From assembly GCA_016165875.1 (NCBI GenBank), contig JABBOT010000016.1, positions 8,762,946 to 8,826,945 of the forward strand: a DNA stretch of 64,000 bases, written 5' to 3'. This DNA comes from Acanthopleura granulata (taxonomy: Eukaryota > Mollusca > Polyplacophora > Chitonida > Chitonidae). Position numbers and translations under genes: made by a program. Below the pieces are notes generated by a model that worked only from the letters and a program-made list of their open reading frames with translations, made no database searches and had not been told where the DNA came from. Shown here one piece after another: positions 23,201 to 38,200 of this stretch (the stretch's first letter is position 1; the number at the start of each line of letters is the position of its first letter).

Positions 23201-26200
23201 CATGGTTTTAAAATCACTCAGGTATATTTTAAAATTGAAAATTGAAGCAAAATATACTAGTTTACCTAATTGTTGTTTGATTATATACTCAAGAATTGTT
23301 CAGTTTCATTAAAGAGTGGATCAAGACCACGTTTTGTGATTCAGGCTGATTTTATTTTCTTGTTACAAAATGCTCAAAGTGCGCATGGGCCTTTATATCT
23401 TTGTTGTTAAAAAATACTCTAAGTGTGGATAGGACTTTATGTTTTCCTGTTATGAAAATGCTCAAGGTGTGCATGGCCTTTATGTTTTCTTGTTACAAAA
23501 TGCTCAAGGTGTACATGGGCCTTTATATTTTCTGGTTACAAAATGCTCAAGGTGTGCATTGGCCTGTATATATTTTTGTTACAAAATGCTCTAGGTGTGG
23601 ATAGAATTTTATATTTTCTTGTTACAAAATGCTCAAGTTGTGCATGGACCTTTATATTTTCTTGTTACAAAATGCTCAAGGAGTGCATTGCCACGATATG
23701 GCTGAGATATTGCCGATGTGGCGTTAAGCAATAATCATTCATTCATTCATTCAAGGAGTGCAAGGGCCTTTATATTTTCTTGTTACAAAATGCTCAAGGT
23801 GTGCATGGGTCTTTATATTTTCTTGTTACAAAATGCTCAAGGTGTGCATGGGTCTTTATATTTTCTTGTTACAAAATGCTCTAGATGTGCCTGGGTCTTT
23901 ATATTTTCTTGTTACAAAATACTCTAGATGTGCTTTGGTCTTTATGTTTCCTTGTTACAAAATGCTTTAGGTGTGCATTGGCCTTTATACCATGATTCCT
24001 GAAGTTTGTAGTTTAGAAGTCAAGGCTCTTAATAGGTTAATAATCAGGAGGGGCCAATAAATTTGCCACTCTGTCAATCTGTCACAGATTAGCTTTCTAG
24101 ATATTTTTTCAGCACTGTTCATTGTTTTGAATTGAAACTTGATACATGGCTTCATGAATATATGTTACATAGTTTTGGTCCATTTTTTCTATTTTTAAGA
24201 AAATAATGAAAACAATTCTTGCTCTCACATACATGTACATGTACATATGAAATGGGAGTCCAGTGCTTAAACTAGCTGTAGCTGGAGGGAATTTCCCTTT
24301 AGCTCAGTTGGTAGAGAGCTGGACTTTGGCTGCATTGGTCCTGAGTTCAAATCCTGGTGTGACACACAGAATAATTCTTCCATCATTTACATATGTATTG
24401 TTCTCAAAAATAATCATTCAATCACTTTGCAGGTGAGCGGGATACGGCTCAAATTGCGTAATCGAGTATTGCGAAAGCGATTTACATCCTGAACGTTTGT
24501 TGTTTTTCTCTTCTTTTGGTACAGTCCTGTGAAACTGAATGACACTGACACATGCACATCTGTAACAAATATCACCAGTGAGGAGTGGAAATCTTTTGTG
24601 AGTTACAGGCCTTCGTATCACACTCCCACATTTACCACACTCTTGAAACAAAATCTAAGTCTGCTGATAACATACAAATGAAATAATAAAGAGTTCAGGA
24701 ATTGTGAATTTAGGAGTGTGAATCACACTCCTGGTCTTCTGCAAAGGATCTGATAATAATACTGCCGTTCAAAAAACTGAACCGGTCGCTTGAAGTTATG
24801 CACGGAGGTTCTTTGTGGCCGAGGGAATTAGTGCGCTAGTGCAGCTAGAAATTACCCAGGAGCCTCTTCCGAATGCTTTTGCTGTGAGCTCATCTCCAGC
24901 TCATACTGGGTTTCTCGCCATCATTATACGGGAAGGTCTACCAGCAACCTGCAGATGGTCGTGGACTTCCCCCAGCTCTGCCCGGTTTCCTCCCACCAAA
25001 ATGTTAGCTGCAGTCGTATAGGCGAAATATTCTTGAGTATGGCATAAATCACTGATCAGATAAGTAAATCAATTAATTCTGTTGTGGCTTTCGTGTATTT
25101 CAGTAATTTTGCGAACACTCCTTTTCTTCCACCCTTAAAACTGTGGCACATCAATGTGTCACGTCATCAAGAGTATTCTTCACTATAGAGTTACGCCCCA
25201 AACAAAACAGTTCATTTAATATGTTCATTTTCTCTCTGTTCCAGCTTCCAAGGTTTTTATTTCTACAGCCCCCTAAGGACAGTGTGAAGACAGAGTTAGG
25301 TAAATGTAGACCATTACTGAATACTGTACATCTCTTCATTCATGTCCAACACTTAATTACTTTGTTAGCAAAATGGAATAAAATTGCAATTTCACATGAT
25401 GTGTAGCTACTGTAATTCTTGAGCTTTTTCGCATGTTTGCAAGATGTTTATATCCTGAATGCATTATTCTATGTTGACTGATAAAATCATACTTTTTTGT
25501 GAAGACCTGAAACTGGCCGATCCAACCAATGTAGTTTTGCCTCCACAATCAAATTACAAATGTGCATAAATTGAACTGAAAGTTGTGCTTTCTTATTAGA
25601 AAATGTTGAGGAATAAGGGTGTTCCAGATACTCTGTTGCTAGGTAACTTTCCAAACTGATTCAGCGCACCGACATGTAGTGACACAGTTGATAGATTACC
25701 TTCCTACTGATTTGCCACATTTGTCAGGAACTCTGTTACTGTTTGACCTTAACAGGGATTGACCTCATTTTCACAGGGACAATTACCTGCACACTGATTC
25801 ATCACACCTGATTTTTGCGGGTGCAGGTATGCTTTTGAATTGATTCACCACTCCAACTTTTTCCAGGGACACTGTTACTTGATGACCAACTGTCCGGTCA
25901 GTTGTTTGTCAAAGGCGTGTGGGTCAGTGACCTTCGTGAAGAGGACTTGGCCGCCGGAGTTAATTTTGCATCATTACAGTTAGATCGGGACAGGAATGCC
26001 GTACCACGGCCAAGTGAAATTGATCACCTGGTAAACTCTGTTGATGAATTTTGTAACACTTTTTTTATGGAATGAAAAAACAGATGAAAATGATGATGTC
26101 GGCCAATCAAAGCCAACCTTTTACACGGAATTTTTCGACTCTTCACCTCTTACTGCAAGCTCAGCCTCGGCGGCTGTAAACGGACGACGATGCTCATGTG

Positions 26201-29200
26201 GCAGCTTTTGCGGAGTCTAATGTTCGTTGAAGATCCCTTGTCTTCCGCCAATATGGCGCACATGTCTGCAGGTCACATGTCTTAAATTTGGTCAGTCAGT
26301 CAGTAACTTGCCAAACTGGGTGGTTTATGACGGGTACTCCAGTTTCCTCTCCCCGAGAGACTGACTGCCGTCGTATGAGTGAAAATGTCTTGAGTAATCA
26401 ACAAAAAAATGAAATGCTTTAAATGTGGAGGTGTGCCAGGTTTATGGATGGCGGGAAATGGATTGCCTGGAGTAAACCACCTGCCATTAGCACCGTTAAA
26501 TAATTGGGAAATAAATTGTAAACTATGGCATTAAGACCAATCCAATGCACAAATAAATATCAATTAATCAATCATTCAATCACTTTGCAGGTGAGCGGGA
26601 TATGGATCAAAGCAGTCAGCCAGAGACCCATGCTGGTCTCCAAATATTATGACTTACTGCTCGAAGAGTATGTAAATTGTCTTAATTCTTAGGCCTGATA
26701 CATGTGTCTGATTATAATTGTAAAAAGATAAAATTTGCAGTTACAGAAAAGTTGTAGATATATTTGGCATTTGACGATATGGTTTTGACTTTAATGAATT
26801 AAATGTGACGGTTGTGATTTTGAGGCTGGATGACAGGGTGTCAGTTAGAAACTGCCTTCGGTTTGGGTTTCATACTGGGTGTCTTCAGTATAGGGTTTCA
26901 GTGAGGCAGCACTAGAAGTTTGTCAGCACCGGTAACCTGATTCTAGCACATCATATAATATGACTGAAACAGTGTTGAAATACACGTCACCCTGTAAATT
27001 TCAGAGAAAGAAAAATTTCCTCCTTTTAATCAAGATTGTGACAAGTAATATGCATCGTTGACAACTTCATGATGTGATTTTACTGTAGATGACAACAGTA
27101 AATATGAAGGTGCCTCCCTGGCTCAGCTGGTTAGTGCATGAGTGCAGCATAATGACCCAGAAGCCTCTAACCAATGAGGTTGCTGTGAGTTCAAGTCCAG
27201 TTCATGCTGGTTTCCTCTCGGGCTGTACATGGGAAGGTCCGCCAGTAACCTGTGGATGGCCATCGGTTTCCACTTGGCTCTGCTTGGTTTCCCTTCACCA
27301 TACTGCTGTCGTTGTTCATGTGAAAAATTCTTGAATACAGCGTAAAACACCAATCAAATTAAATAAATAAACAGTAAATATGGCTGTGTATATTATTGTG
27401 GAAGTATTTCTGTAATTTTTTAACCTTTTCGCAAGTTTGTAGAATGTTCCAGCAGAGCTTGAGGAAATTATTCTGTATTGAATGATAAAATTATACTTTA
27501 TTCTGAAGCCCTGAGTTTGGCCAGACCAACCAAAGCAGTTTTGCCTCAAAACATCAAATTAAAAAGGTGCATAAATGGCAGTGAAACCTGCTCTTACCGA
27601 TGTGACGTGAGAGGTGTTACAGTAATAAAGTGCATGTTAATCTATCCCAATCATCACTGTTGCAGAGAGGTTAAAAGATTTTCATGAAGTCTTAAGAAAT
27701 TTTTGTTCACTACTGTGTCTTGTCATACATACACAAATATGTGTGTTAACAGTTTTCTGTTATGATCGCAGTAAGTTTAGGGATGTTCGTCACGCTGGTC
27801 AGTACATGATGGGAACTGATGTACCTCAGCTCATCTCGGAACAGTTCATGCTGTGAGTTGTTCTTTCTGTTTAACATAACAGCATGGTATATTTTGTCGC
27901 AGTTTTGTGTGATTGGATGTTGCTGTGTCACATATTGTTAACATATAGTACGTATATACCTGAAAAATTTTCACATGAAAGTAATTTTAGGGGCAAACAA
28001 TGGTAGTTGATGAAAAATAACTGTTACTTTTGGTGCTGAAACTTGCATTTCCTAGTAGGATATGTCTTACATGTCTTTCATGTAATAACAGGTTATTACG
28101 TGTGTTTCATGTAATAAAAAACATTTGTAGTTATTCTGCTTGCAAACAGTTTCTTTCCATTTTTTTTTTAAGAAAGTATGGAAAGGAAGCCATTCCAGTG
28201 GCTAATACTGTTTCCATGGAGACACTTCAAGAAATACGCCGGGAATTGACCTCTAAGGTTAGAATCTACTGAAAGAGAAGTCATCAGTAATGAGTTCTCA
28301 GATTCACAAAAAGAAGTCATCAGTAATGAGTTCTCAGATTCACAAAGGGAAGTCATCAGTATTGAGTTCTCAGATTCACAAAGAGAAGTCATCAGTAATG
28401 AGTTCTCAGATTCACAAAGAGAAGTCATCAGTAATGAGTTCTCAGATTCACAAAGAGAAGTCATCAGTAATGAGTTCTCAGATTCACAAAGAGAAGTCAT
28501 CAGTAATGAGTTCTCAGATTCATGAAGGGAAGTCATCAGTAATGAGTTCTCAGATTCATGAAGGGAAGTCATCAGTAATGAGTTCTCAGATTCACAAAGA
28601 GAAGTCATCAGTAATGAGTTCTCAGATTCACAAAGTGGCCATGATTTTGATGTGGAATTTTAAACCTGAATTAAGTACATGTTGGCTTAATCATGTATTT
28701 ATTCCCCCGGGCTCTGCTCCGTTTCCTCCCACCATAATGCTGGCTGCCTTCATATAGTTGAAATATTCTTGAGTCTGGCATAAAATACCAATCAAATGAT
28801 AAATAAATTTTTTCATTGATTTGTATATTTATTTATCTGTGTAATTGAGGTTTTACACTGTTCCCTTTTTTCTCTTATTGCCTTTATTTTACAAAGACAG
28901 ACAATTCAAAGGATGTTGTCTGATAAATGAAATATTCTGCAGTACGACATAAAATACCAATCAGATAATAAATAAATTTATTTATTTATTTGTGTGGTAG
29001 GGGTTTCACACTGTTCCCCCATTTTCTTTATATCCTTTATTTTACATAGGCATTTAGCTTAATGGGTGGAGTAAGCTTTTTAAATCAGTACTTATTGATG
29101 ATGTGTCTCAACAGTGATGTCACAAAACTTTTTGTTCACTCAAAATTATGTTCAGCTCTGAATAAAATTCTTGTGAGCGATACTCCTGTAATGTGTCCCT

Positions 29201-32200
29201 TTGTACAGGACAACCCTTTGTACATGATATTTCAGTTGTGCTTTAGGACCAGAGAGAAGGAGGCATCACTGTTGACACACATTATCAACATGTTCTTCAA
29301 ATCAGATAATGAATAAATTTATTAAGCCAACATGTACTTGGTATGCAATCAAAACATTGGACTGCTTTTAAATTGAAATAAAATCTGCAAAAATCCATGG
29401 AGGTATTTTCAGATACAGTTTTTGATGGTCTCTTTAGTTACCAGTACTTCATTTTTACAGGGTCTTTTTTTTTAAGATAGTTTTCCTAGGAGGTGAGAAT
29501 TGGTGCCTGGTTGTGTTATGTTTGTTGTAATAACTGTTTTTTTACATGCATATCTCTTAGCATTCATGCTCCATAACTTTGATGTCTTTTCGTTGAAGTA
29601 TTTTGTATTGAATTAGATTCGAACGTTTAATGATTTGTCAGTTGAAAATCATAGTGGATATGTATAGCAATGTTGTAACCTGGAGAAATTATCCAGAGTC
29701 GGTGTGTAGTGAGTTGAACAACTAAACAATGAAAGACATGTAACCATTAAATAATGTACCCAGTTACTTCCCTTTCCTCCTCACCGGGGNNNNNNNNNNN
29801 NNCAAAGAGAAGTCATCAGTAATGAGTTCTCAGTAATGAGTTCTCAGATTCACAAAGAGAAGTCATCAGTAATGAGTTCTCAGATTCACAAAGAGAAGTC
29901 ATCAGTAATGAGTTCTCAGATTCACGAAGGGAAGTCATCAGTAATGAGTTCTCAGATTCACGAAGGGAAGTCATCAGTAATGAGTTCTCAGATTCACGAA
30001 GGGGAAGTCATCAGTAATGAGTTCTCAGATTCACAAAGAGAAGTCATCAGTAATGAGTTCTCAGATTCACAAAGCGGCCATGATTTTGATGTGGAATTTT
30101 AAACCTGAATTAAGTACATGTTGGCTTAACCGATACTCCTGTAATGTGTCCCTTTGTACAGGACAACCCTTTGTACATGATATTTCAGTTGTGCTTTAGG
30201 ACCAGAGAGAAGGAGGCATGACATCACTGTTGACACACATTAACAACATGTTCTTCAAATCAGTTAATGAATAAATTTATTGAGCCAACATGTTCTTGGT
30301 ATGCAATCAAAACATTGGACAATAAAATCTGCAAAAATCCATGGAGGTATTTTCAGATACAGTTTTTGATGGTCTCTTTAGTTACCAATACTTCATTTTT
30401 ACAGGGTCTTTTTTTTTTTAAGATAGTTTTCCTAGGAGGTGAGAATTGGTGCCTGGTTGTATTATGTTTGTTGTAATAACTGTTTTTTTACATGCATATC
30501 TCTTAGCATTCATGCTCCATAACTTTGATATCTTTTCATTGAAGTATTTTGTATTGAATTAGATTCGAACGTTTAATGATTTGTCAGTTGAAAATCATAG
30601 CGGATATGTATAGCAATGTTGTAACCTGGAGAAAGTATCCAGAGTCGGTGTGTAGTGAGTTGAACAATTAAACAATGAAAGACATGTAACCATTAAATAA
30701 TAGCACATGTACCCAGTTACTTCCCTTTCCTCCTGGGTGGGGGGGGGGGGTTGTGCTGGTAAAATCATGATGCACAAATGTAGAACTTGTAAATCAGATG
30801 CTTTTGATCCATGTTCTTGACAATTAAACATACCTTATTCTTGTGATATGTAAGAATACCAACTAATCAGACGAATCCACTTGTAAGCAACATGAACAGT
30901 AAAGGTGAAAGCCTCTGAAGTAATATGCTTACACTGGATGCATATGAGAATTTGCTCATATGTAACTCCCTTTGCCACTGGCCCACCAGGTTTTTTAGCC
31001 CCGGAAGTTCCAATGGGCATTTATTTAATACGCCACACTTTACAACTCGCTTTGCCTTGCCCTGTGGTTAATTGAGAGAGCACAGTGTTATATGATGCCG
31101 TTAACGGCTACGTAAAATCACGTGAAATACATGCATGCAAGGAACATAAGAGGAGGTTAGCTACGTGACTGTTCTATACAGTGTCCCAGTGGACATTATG
31201 TTCCGTTCAATTGTAAAATCTTTTGAAACATATTTGTACTTAAGTTTTGATTGGGTGATAGTGAGCCAAGTGGAAGGAGTCAGGACTGTGACAAAAGTTG
31301 TATATTAACGAGAATAAAATCAGCCAATCCGCTTCAGTATGCCATCAGACATTCGTAGCCCTTCTCTGACACCCTCACAGCTGTCTCTCTGTATCCCTTG
31401 TTCAGCAAGAGGTACTGTGCAATCATTCCTAAACATTCTCAGACAACCTCACAGTTACCTCCCTTTGTTCTTTGATCACCAGGTGGTGCTGTGCAATAAG
31501 ACACTCCTGAACATCCTCAGCCACTCGGGCAACCACATGTCTTTCGAGGAGATTCTAGCTGGTTTGCACTCGCGGCGCAGATGTCGTGTAGCTTACAGCG
31601 AGCTCAACCAGGAGATGCAAAATGTCCTGCGTCATGCAACAAAACTGATACAGATGACAGATGAGAGCTTCACGTTGTCAGCGATTGATGTGGTCCACAG
31701 TCCAGAGTATGAGGTTTGTTTTCATCAGCGTCTACTCACTCAGTCACATTTGACCTTTGGGCGTTGTTGTACTGCTTGATGTCTCTCCCTCTGTGTGTCC
31801 GCCCGATTTGTTAATTTCCTAATTAGGAGAACATAAACATGAACATTGAAGTAGCAGTACATGTGACAGCAGGTGTTGGTCGGCCACAAACAGTGTAGTG
31901 TAGAAATGAGGTCTGTTTTATGAAGCAGTCGCAGATTGCGCTAGACGTGATTTCCGGAACAACACGTTGTAAAGAGATACACCTTCATTATAACTGACAG
32001 CTTTCTGAAACAAGTCCTGGTCATGAAATCTTCAGATCGCAAATGATTCCTGAATGATGTTTTGTTAGGCTCTCAATGGTGTGCCTACTTCAAAGTGAAT
32101 TTAGAGTGTATACCTCTGAGTTGGGATAACCGGGATCAAACCCGGGTCAGGTCATACCAAACACTTTAAAAACTATACTTTTGCTGCTCAGCAAGGAAAC

Positions 32201-35200
32201 AGAACTGGTCGTCCTGGCATCAGTATAATTTGACTGGTTTGGATATCTGTAGTCTTGGGTATAATGTTACAGTGGTGGCAGCACTTTGGCAACATGGACT
32301 TGCCCTGCCACGGGAAGACACAATACATAAACATTCTAATGCAAAATTGGACATACATACTTCAGAGTGATCTCCCTTGGTAACATAAGTGATTACGGGC
32401 ATGGCAGGGCTAAGGGTTGAAAGAAAGCAAGAAAGAATCATACTTGAGGTTTAAGTCAGGAATTGTATTATGACAGTGAAAGAAGTTCTGAGTCTAAAAG
32501 CCATATAAATATGTATACATATATCTGTTTTCTTCAGACTTGTGTTGCCAACGGTGACCATGTTGTTGTTCCTCATTGGATGTTGGAACTGGATGTTGTT
32601 CATAGAGCTATGAGGCTCTGCCCGGAGACAGCCAATCAGGTTTGAGGATTTGAATTGAGAGAACCATTGGGTACAAAGTAATTCTTGATCTGTTGATTAG
32701 ATTGTTCAGAATGATTTTCAATCCTGAATATTCATACAGGTGAATCTCTCAAAATTTATGACCAGTTCACTCGGGGTTCGCATGGAAAACGGCTGAAGTT
32801 TTGGAAAATTAAGACGCCAACTCCTCAAAATTAAGGTCTTGAATTTCATAAATTTGAATAATGGGTACAGAACTACCTAGCTGTTTGTGTAGTATTTCTA
32901 AAAACTCATGAAATATTGAGATGCATGAATTGGATTCTGTTTTGATTGATTTATTGATGTCAGATGATGGCTTGATGGCATATGTGAAGTAAGTAATGTT
33001 GCATGCTCTGGGGGTTTTCCAGCCAGTTTCTTTTTAGAAACTCAATTTGTACAAATCAGAAAACTCAAAATTTATCTGTCACCAGTGTATCAAAAACTCA
33101 AGTTATTTCATGAAAACTCAATACAAAATATGTCTACAGCTCAGTTTTCGTGTAATTCTCGCTGAGGTTAGAAAAGCCAATGTGTGCTTACCCTCGTAAA
33201 CGTTGGGCATTGCTCTCTTAATGCTAGTTGTGAAAAAAGAGCTGCAAGTTGGTCTTGAAAAAATTCTGGAAAAGTTTCTGATTGTGGGTTTTAAAAGTCA
33301 GGAAAGTGAGAAAAGCCACGTGAACATTTGTGCGAATCTTGAGGAGTAGTGCATGCAAGCTCCTTTGTAAGCCGTTACACCACCTGGTGAAAAGAACTGC
33401 ACTGTATGCTGAACTTCTAACTAGTCTCAGTCAACGGGCAATTGACTGTACTCTGTGGAATTTGGCAGCCTCCATGGCTGAGAGGGTTAGCGCGCCAGCA
33501 TGGCGCTGTCACCAATGTGTTTGCTGTGAGTTCAAGTCCAGTTCAAGCTGGGCTTCTCTCCGACCGTACGTGGGAAGGCCTGTCAGGAACCTGCAAATGG
33601 GCGTGGGTTTCCTCCGGATCCTGCCTGCTTTCCTCCCACCATAATGCAGGCAGCCATCATTTAAGTGAAATATTCTTGATTGTGACATTAAACACCAATC
33701 AAATAAATAAATAAATAAATCTATGGAATCTGCTAATCTGACATGTATGTGTTTTTGCTGTCAGCAGTGCCAGTGCCGAGAAGCCTGGATTTGTTGCGAG
33801 GTTTTGGAATTACGTAGGGACAAGGTGGCCAAACTCTCCACAAAGACCTCAAAGGCAGAGACCTTGTCATTGTCCGGCCATTACAGTCACGTCAATCCGC
33901 TTCAACCCGTTGTAGCTCTTCTGGCAATGGAGGTAAAATGAAATCAGTGAATCGTTTTGTGTAAATTCATGCCGGAGTTAAAATATGGATTTATTTTATA
34001 ACATAGTTTAGTGTAGTATATTAATCCCTCAGGCCAAAACGTGCAACCAGCTATTCCAGTGGTCTTTACATTTCCATGTACTCAGTCTTTGTTAAAAATG
34101 AAAGGGTGTTTGGATGAAAGAGGCTCTTGAGAACTCTGTTAATTTGTCACTGTGGAGTTAAAATGTTCAAATCTTGGGGGAAACCCGTGACCATCCACAG
34201 GTTGCTGGCAGACCTTTCCATGAAAGACTGGAGAGGAAGCCAGGGTGAGCTGGCTTGAACTCACAGTGATTGCATCGATGAGAGGTACATGGGTGATTAT
34301 ATGCTTCACCAACATGCTAACCTCCCTTGAACATGGAGACCCCATTGCTTTAAGAAGCAATTAAAGAAAGTATCTACTTCTGAAGACCTTTGATTCAAAT
34401 TATCCCTGTGTTTTAACTGTTTGTTTACAGAGTTGTGATCGTACTATGGAAGGTTTCTGTAGAGATCTGAATCATTGTGGGTCTGTGCTGACAGAGAAGG
34501 ACTGCTCCAGCGTAGACACTTTGGTTACGGAATTACGAGACAGAGAAAAGGCGTATCTGAACAGAATCACAGAGCTAGAGGTATGATATCTGAACAAAGT
34601 CACAGAGTTAGAGGTATGATATCTGAACAAAGTCACAGAGTTAGAGGTATGATATCTGAACAAAGTCACAGAGTTAGAGGTAGGATATGTGAACAAAATC
34701 ACAGAGCTAGAGGTATGATGTGTGAACAAAGTCACAGTTAGAGGTAGGATTTCATAACAAAATCACAAAATTAGAGGTAGGATATCTAAACAAACTCACA
34801 GTTAGAGGTAGGATATCAGAACAAAATCACAGAGTTAGAGGTACAATGCCTAAACTAAATCACTGAGTTAGAGGTAGGATATCAGAGCAAAATAACAGAT
34901 GTAGAATGTCAGAACAAAATCACAGAATTACAGATAGGATATCTAAACAGATCTGTGTTACATCACACATTCTGTATTCACATACTGTAAATGACCTAAA
35001 ATTTCAACCAAAAAAGTGCCTTTGAGGGGTGGAAAAAATGTCATAAAATACTATTTCCGGGGACGAAACTCACACTTTTCCAGTAAGTTATCCTCCAACC
35101 TTCCAAACAAACCTCAAAACACCTTTCTAAAATCAACAGAGCTCTCAAAATCAATTAGGACATTTTGTATATTCACTTATTTTGTATTCACATATGCTGT

Positions 35201-38200
35201 ATATTTATGTATCACACATTTTGTATTCGTGTGTGCTGTAGATTTATGCATCACACATTTTGTATTCACATGTGCTGTATATTCATGTATCACACATTTT
35301 GTGTTCATACTTCACGTATATTTATGTATCACATGTTGTATATTTATGTATCACACATTTTGTATTCACACTTCGTGTATATATATGTATCACACATGCT
35401 GTATATTTATGTATCACACATTTTGTATTCACACTTCATGTATATTTATGTATCACACAAGCTGTATATGTATCACACATTTTGTATTCACATATGTGTA
35501 TGCTGTGTATTCATGTGTAGCACATTCTGTATTCACATATCATGTATATTTATCTATCACACATTTTACATTCACTTATGCTGTGTTTTGATGTATCACA
35601 CATTTTTACATATCCTCTTTAATTATGTATCAGACATTCTGTGTTCACAGAAGGCACTGGAAGAGGAAATGACTGAAAACACCATGAAACTGTCAAAGTT
35701 ACAGAAAAAGCTGGATTCGATGGACAAAGAGATGATGAGTCGTGAGATTTCATTGGTCGATGCTGAGGAAAAAATAAGACGTCACTGTGAGGATAAGCTT
35801 CAGCAGGCAAAGGATGAAAATAATGTAAGAAAAAGGTTGCCAGTTCTTCTTTCTGTTGAACTCTTTTATAAGGTTTTATTGAGTACAGATTTTAGTATGA
35901 TATAATGTTGTCCGTCTGTTGATTGGTCTGGAGTTTGTTGGTGTTAACATTACGTCCGCATGATTACTTAACTTAGCATTGTGATATTTGACCCCCATTG
36001 TTCTCTGCCACCAGAGGGATGTTACTTTGATATTTACAGAGTTATGCCCCTTTTTGTGACGCACTGGCCACTGGTATAAGTGATATATTCTTGAGTGCAA
36101 CATAAAACACCAATGAAATAAATAAATCAACACTGGTTGGCCTGGTGTGTTGTAATGTGGCTTGTCATGTCTATATATATAACTAACTTTATTTTTTGAG
36201 GGTGACAAATGATGAACATTTACTCTGTCAGTTACAAAAACTCTTCTTCTCAGAGGCTCTCTGACAGGGTGACAAAACATACACGCAGTTACAAGTAAAT
36301 ATTAACAGTGACAAGACAAACAGTTTGCACACATAACAATATCAAAAGTAGCCACAGATTGAGTAATTATGCTGTATAAAGCAATACAAAACAAACACAA
36401 TCGGCAATGGACAGATTACGATCAAAATATTAACTGAGTATATATTGAAAATGGGTTTTTAAGCATTTACATTTTGTTTTTCAAGCATGGTCAAATGAAA
36501 CTTTTTACACAAGTCTTTCGGAGATTTTGACTCTATAAAGTGCCTTTCTAATGAGTTCCATAGTTTTGAACCATTGTATGAAAGGCTTTGTTTGACGCAC
36601 TTTGAGATCACCATTCATGGTTGATCAGAGATGTTTTGTACTTGCAAAGTTGACAGGTTGAAATAGTGTATCCAGGTATGTTGGGCACTTTCCGTTCAGT
36701 ATCTTATACGTGTAGACTCCTGCTTGCTGGGAAATTTTGTCGCTTGAACAGGCTGGAAGTTGGTATGAAATAAGGGGCATTTAATATTAGTCTAGCTGCT
36801 CTTTTTCGAAGTTTTGAGATTCTTTCTACCTGGTACTCTCTGGCATATCCCCAGATCGTGCAACAGTGGTCGATATGCGGTGGAATGAAGGAATTATATT
36901 ACAGAATTTTTGCATTTTTTCCCAGTATATGTTTGTTCCTGTACAATACACATTGTGATCTTTTTGATTGTGATCTTTTCACAGACAGAATCAGTTTGAG
37001 AATTCCAGTTGAGGTTTGGATTAAAGTGAAGACCAAGAATTTTGTCACACTGTACGCATTTAAGATTTGAGTTGTATGTTGTAATGTTAATACGAGTGGT
37101 CTGGTTTAAGTAATTTATGTTCAGTGCATAGTAGTAGAATGGTTGACTTGTCAGTGTTAAGAAACATTTCATTGTAGTAACACTACCTCTTGATTTGTTC
37201 TACGTCCTGATTTGTAGCAGCCTCAAATTCTGTTAGATGTGTGCCATATATATGCGGTGGTGTCATCAGCATGCAAGTAAGTTGTACTCATGGTTGGGTA
37301 TAACAATAGGTCATTTACATAAATTATAAATAGTACGGGGCCTAGAATGGATCCCTGGGGCACACCAGATTCTACAGGCAAGGAATTCGACCTGCAACCA
37401 TCAAGGCAAATGAACTGTTTTCGGTCAAAAAGGTATGTTTTCATGAGTTTTAGAGCAGTACTCTTGAGTTTGTAAAGTTTAAGTTTTTTTTAAGATGATA
37501 TCATGATTAATCGTATCAAAGGCTATTGAAAATCAAGCTTCAAACTGGCCTTGGTCAGTTGATTCTACCATGTTTGTCAATGCATTTTGGCAGGAATGAA
37601 TGAATGAATGATTATGGCTTAACGCCACATCGGCAATATCTCAGCCATATCGTGGCGAAGTGCTGTGCTCGGAATCCTGACTGTCCTTCACAAAGTAGGT
37701 GGAAAGTGGTCAGATAATTGTACAGATGATCATATATATATCATAATTTTTGATAAGGAAGATAGGCTAGTAATTGGACGATAGTTTTTGCACTGTTTGG
37801 TTTTTCCTGATTTGCATATGGTCACTACTTTAGCTACTTTCCATGCTTGAGAGAAATCCCCTGTTTCTAGACATTTATTTATTATAACTGTAACAGGTTC
37901 TGCAATTACAGTAGCACTCATTGGAGAAAGGAAGGGCCAATCAGGTCAGGGCCTGTACTTTTTTTGACTTCTTCCAGTTCACATAAGTGTTTATACACAG
38001 ATTCTATGTCTATCTTTGGTAAAGTGAATTTTGTGCCTTGTGGGTTTTTTTCATCTATGAACAGTTTTTATTTTTCATGGGTGTCTGTAAGTGGTTTAAA
38101 ATTGTTTGGAATTTTAGGTTTAGTTAGTTTTGACGGAATGTTAGTGAAGAAGACGTTCATTTCATCTGACATAAGTTTCTTGTCTGTGATGAAGTGATCA

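Noticed and set aside
24292..24365. Functional tRNA gene
   Set aside because: A and B boxes are present but the acceptor and anticodon arms do not pair well; it fits a SINE head or tRNA pseudogene.
28168..28757. Open frames of the [12 protein letters not shown] type on + and a matching repeat on -
   Set aside because: 36-bp minisatellite; simultaneous openness on both strands is a repeat artefact. Only 28173-28257 is coding.
35016..35620. Tyr/Ile/Cys/His-rich reading frames in three phases
   Set aside because: Translation of the AT-rich 39-bp minisatellite. Genuine exon 14 starts at 35651.
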